Origin: Desulfobacteraceae bacterium
Lineage (GTDB): Bacteria > Desulfobacterota > Desulfobacteria > Desulfobacterales > Desulfobacteraceae
Assembly: GCA_016744295.1 (NCBI GenBank)
Contig: JADGEQ010000001.1
Coordinates: forward strand, 1 to 64,000
Length of the DNA stretch: 64,000 nt
Direction: 5' to 3'
Part shown: piece after piece, positions 62,857-64,000 of the stretch
Numbering within the stretch: position 1 is the first letter of the stretch
How the letters are laid out: the number at the start of each line of letters is the position of its first letter
Made by a program: the position numbers and the translations under genes
Notes under the pieces: model-generated
The model's database searches: none
Told to the model about the DNA's origin: nothing
The model's input: only the letters and a program-made list of their open reading frames with translations

Positions 62857-64000
62857 TCAGGGGGTGTGTTTATCCCCCCTGAATTCATCGGCCTGGATAT
62901 GGGATTCCTTCATGAGCCGATGGAGGTATTGTCTTTGTATCCCCGCAATTTGAGCCGCCTTGCTGATGTTTCCGCGGCTTTCCTTTAACAGGGTCCTGAT
63001 ATAGTGCTCATGGAAAAAGCTGATGCTTTCCTCCTTGGCATCCTTGAAATTAATCCTAGAATTTTCCCGGTTTAACCCAGGGACAAACCCGGGGACAGCG
63101 CTCTCCCCTGGACCGAGGCCTAGATCGGAAAGGGTCAGTGTATCGCCATTACAAAAGATGATTCCCCGTTCAATGATATTTTCAAGTTCCCGAACGTTAC
63201 CGGGAAATTTTCTTGCTGCCAGCGCCTGTATGGCAGAGGGTGAGATCCCCTTTATCTTTTTTTTATTCAAAACACTGTATTTATGGAGAAAGTGATAGCA
63301 AAGAATCGGGATATCCTCGGCTCTATCCTTTAGGGGGGGTATTTCCAAACGAATAACGTTCAGACGGTAAAACAGATCCTCCCGGAATGTATTTTCTGCG
63401 ATGGCCTGCTCAAGATTTTTGTTTGTGGCTGCAATGAACCGAAGGTCGGCTTTTTTGGTGATAACACTCCCCACGGGTCTGTATTCCCCCTCCTGAAGCA
63501 ACCTGAGAATACTTGTCTGAAGACCGGGCTTTAAATCGCCGATCTCGTCGAGAAAAAGCGTACCGCCATCCGCCTCTTCGACCAGCCCCTTCTTGTCTGT
63601 GGCAGCTCCTGTAAACGCACCCTTCACATGCCCGAACAACTCACTTTCGATCATATTCTCCAGAATCGCCGTACAATTGATGGTAACCAGTTTTTTAGAC
63701 CGTCTATTGCTGTTCCGATGGACCGCCCTGGCCACAAGTTCTTTGCCCGTTCCAGTAGGACCGGTAATAAGGATAGTTCCATTTGTGGGAGCAGCCTGAC
63801 GGATACGATCGAAAACGTTTTCCATTGCAGCAGTCGATCCGATGATGGAAAGATCGTTCTCCTTTTCAAGGGCAAGGCGCAGTCTTTTGTTTTCCCGGAT
63901 GACCTTCTGCCACTTCATGGCCTTGTCAAGGGTGACCAGGAGTCTTTCCCTGCGGAAAGGCTTTGTCAGGTAATCATTGGCTCCTTTTTTCGTGGCTTCC
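62857..64000 (-). CDS. NtrC-family response regulator (5' end beyond window)
   Basis: Sigma-54 activator running off the right edge. The open frame continues past the track's ATG at 63918 to the window end, adding GANDYLTKPFRRERLLVTLD, the C-terminal end of a receiver with its conserved Lys-Pro. The AAA+ domain has Walker A GPTGTGK, GAFTGA, and an intact Walker B LFLDEIGDL. The Fis-type HTH follows (ISKAAQIAGIQRQYLHRLMK). It is the only regulator here with a receiver and a DNA-binding output, so it may be the transcriptional end of the phosphorelay, and a candidate activator of the sigma-54 promoters at 44.1 and 56.6 kb. Confidence 0.95.
   Translation of the reverse strand, partial: EATKKGANDYLTKPFRRERLLVTLDKAMKWQKVIRENKRLRLALEKENDLSIIGSTAAMENVFDRIRQAAPTNGTILITGPTGTGKELVARAVHRNSNRRSKKLVTINCTAILENMIESELFGHVKGAFTGAATDKKGLVEEADGGTLFLDEIGDLKPGLQTSILRLLQEGEYRPVGSVITKKADLRFIAATNKNLEQAIAENTFREDLFYRLNVIRLEIPPLKDRAEDIPILCYHFLHKYSVLNKKKIKGISPSAIQALAARKFPGNVRELENIIERGIIFCNGDTLTLSDLGLGPGESAVPGFVPGLNRENSRINFKDAKEESISFFHEHYIRTLLKESRGNISKAAQIAGIQRQYLHRLMKESHIQADEFRGDKHTP

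Overview
The window reads as chromosomal DNA of a strictly anaerobic, sulfate-reducing Desulfobacterota of the Desulfobacteraceae/Desulfobacter type. This is an inference from protein character and gene order: F1 plus b/b' ATP synthase genes without a and c, a uridyltransferase-only GlmU, a hydrogenase-like membrane complex, a DASS-type anion carrier with a CBS protein, and very dense two-component signalling. No marker gene proves the genus. The left edge cuts through the first bases of a 16S rRNA gene on the minus strand.

Region 1 (1-16.5 kb, minus strand) is housekeeping: 16S rRNA 5' end with its promoter, tyrS, RNase Y, 6S RNA, zapA, a zapB-like gene, a GlmU uridyltransferase, the atpF'-atpF-atpH-atpA-atpG-atpD-atpC operon, and the rod-shape operon mreB-mreC-mreD-mrdA-rodA. 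Region 2 (16.6-31.8 kb) holds a serine hydrolase and LD-carboxypeptidase, a RarD-type transporter, a small cupin, a divergent U32 peptidase, an operon for uptake and breakdown of arginine-like compounds (DDAH, polar amino-acid ABC transporter, M20 amidohydrolase) with a GntR regulator, and a universal stress protein / ClC / HTH-EIIA group. Region 3 (32-41 kb) carries a left-handed beta-helix protein and a six-gene membrane complex that looks like hydrogenase-4 but whose large subunit lacks all four NiFe cysteine ligands. It is best described as an energy-converting hydrogenase-related (Ehr-type) complex.

Region 4 (41.6-64 kb) is the most unusual part. It is a signalling island with two sigma-54 activators, four receiver domains without DNA-binding outputs, four histidine-kinase-like proteins (two of them degenerate in opposite ways), two cytidylate-kinase-like proteins with degenerate P-loops (one fused to a receiver), a PEP/pyruvate-binding-domain protein, a TetR regulator with a clear operator, and a 785-residue fusion of a GNAT acetyltransferase with a histone-deacetylase-type deacetylase. 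The last is translationally coupled to a kinase that has lost its phospho-accepting histidine. Interspersed are three transporters: a DASS/SLC13 anion carrier, a CaCA exchanger and a TauE/SafE anion exporter. A textbook sigma-54 promoter preceded by a perfect palindrome drives one cytidylate-kinase-like gene.

A reasonable working picture is an integrated phosphorelay that senses extracellular ligands (two paralogous periplasmic-sensor kinases) and energy state (kinase-like, CBS and PEP-binding proteins) to control anion/cation transport, with a possible protein-acetylation branch. That picture is inference. The domain content, residue losses, overlaps and sites listed below are read from the sequence.
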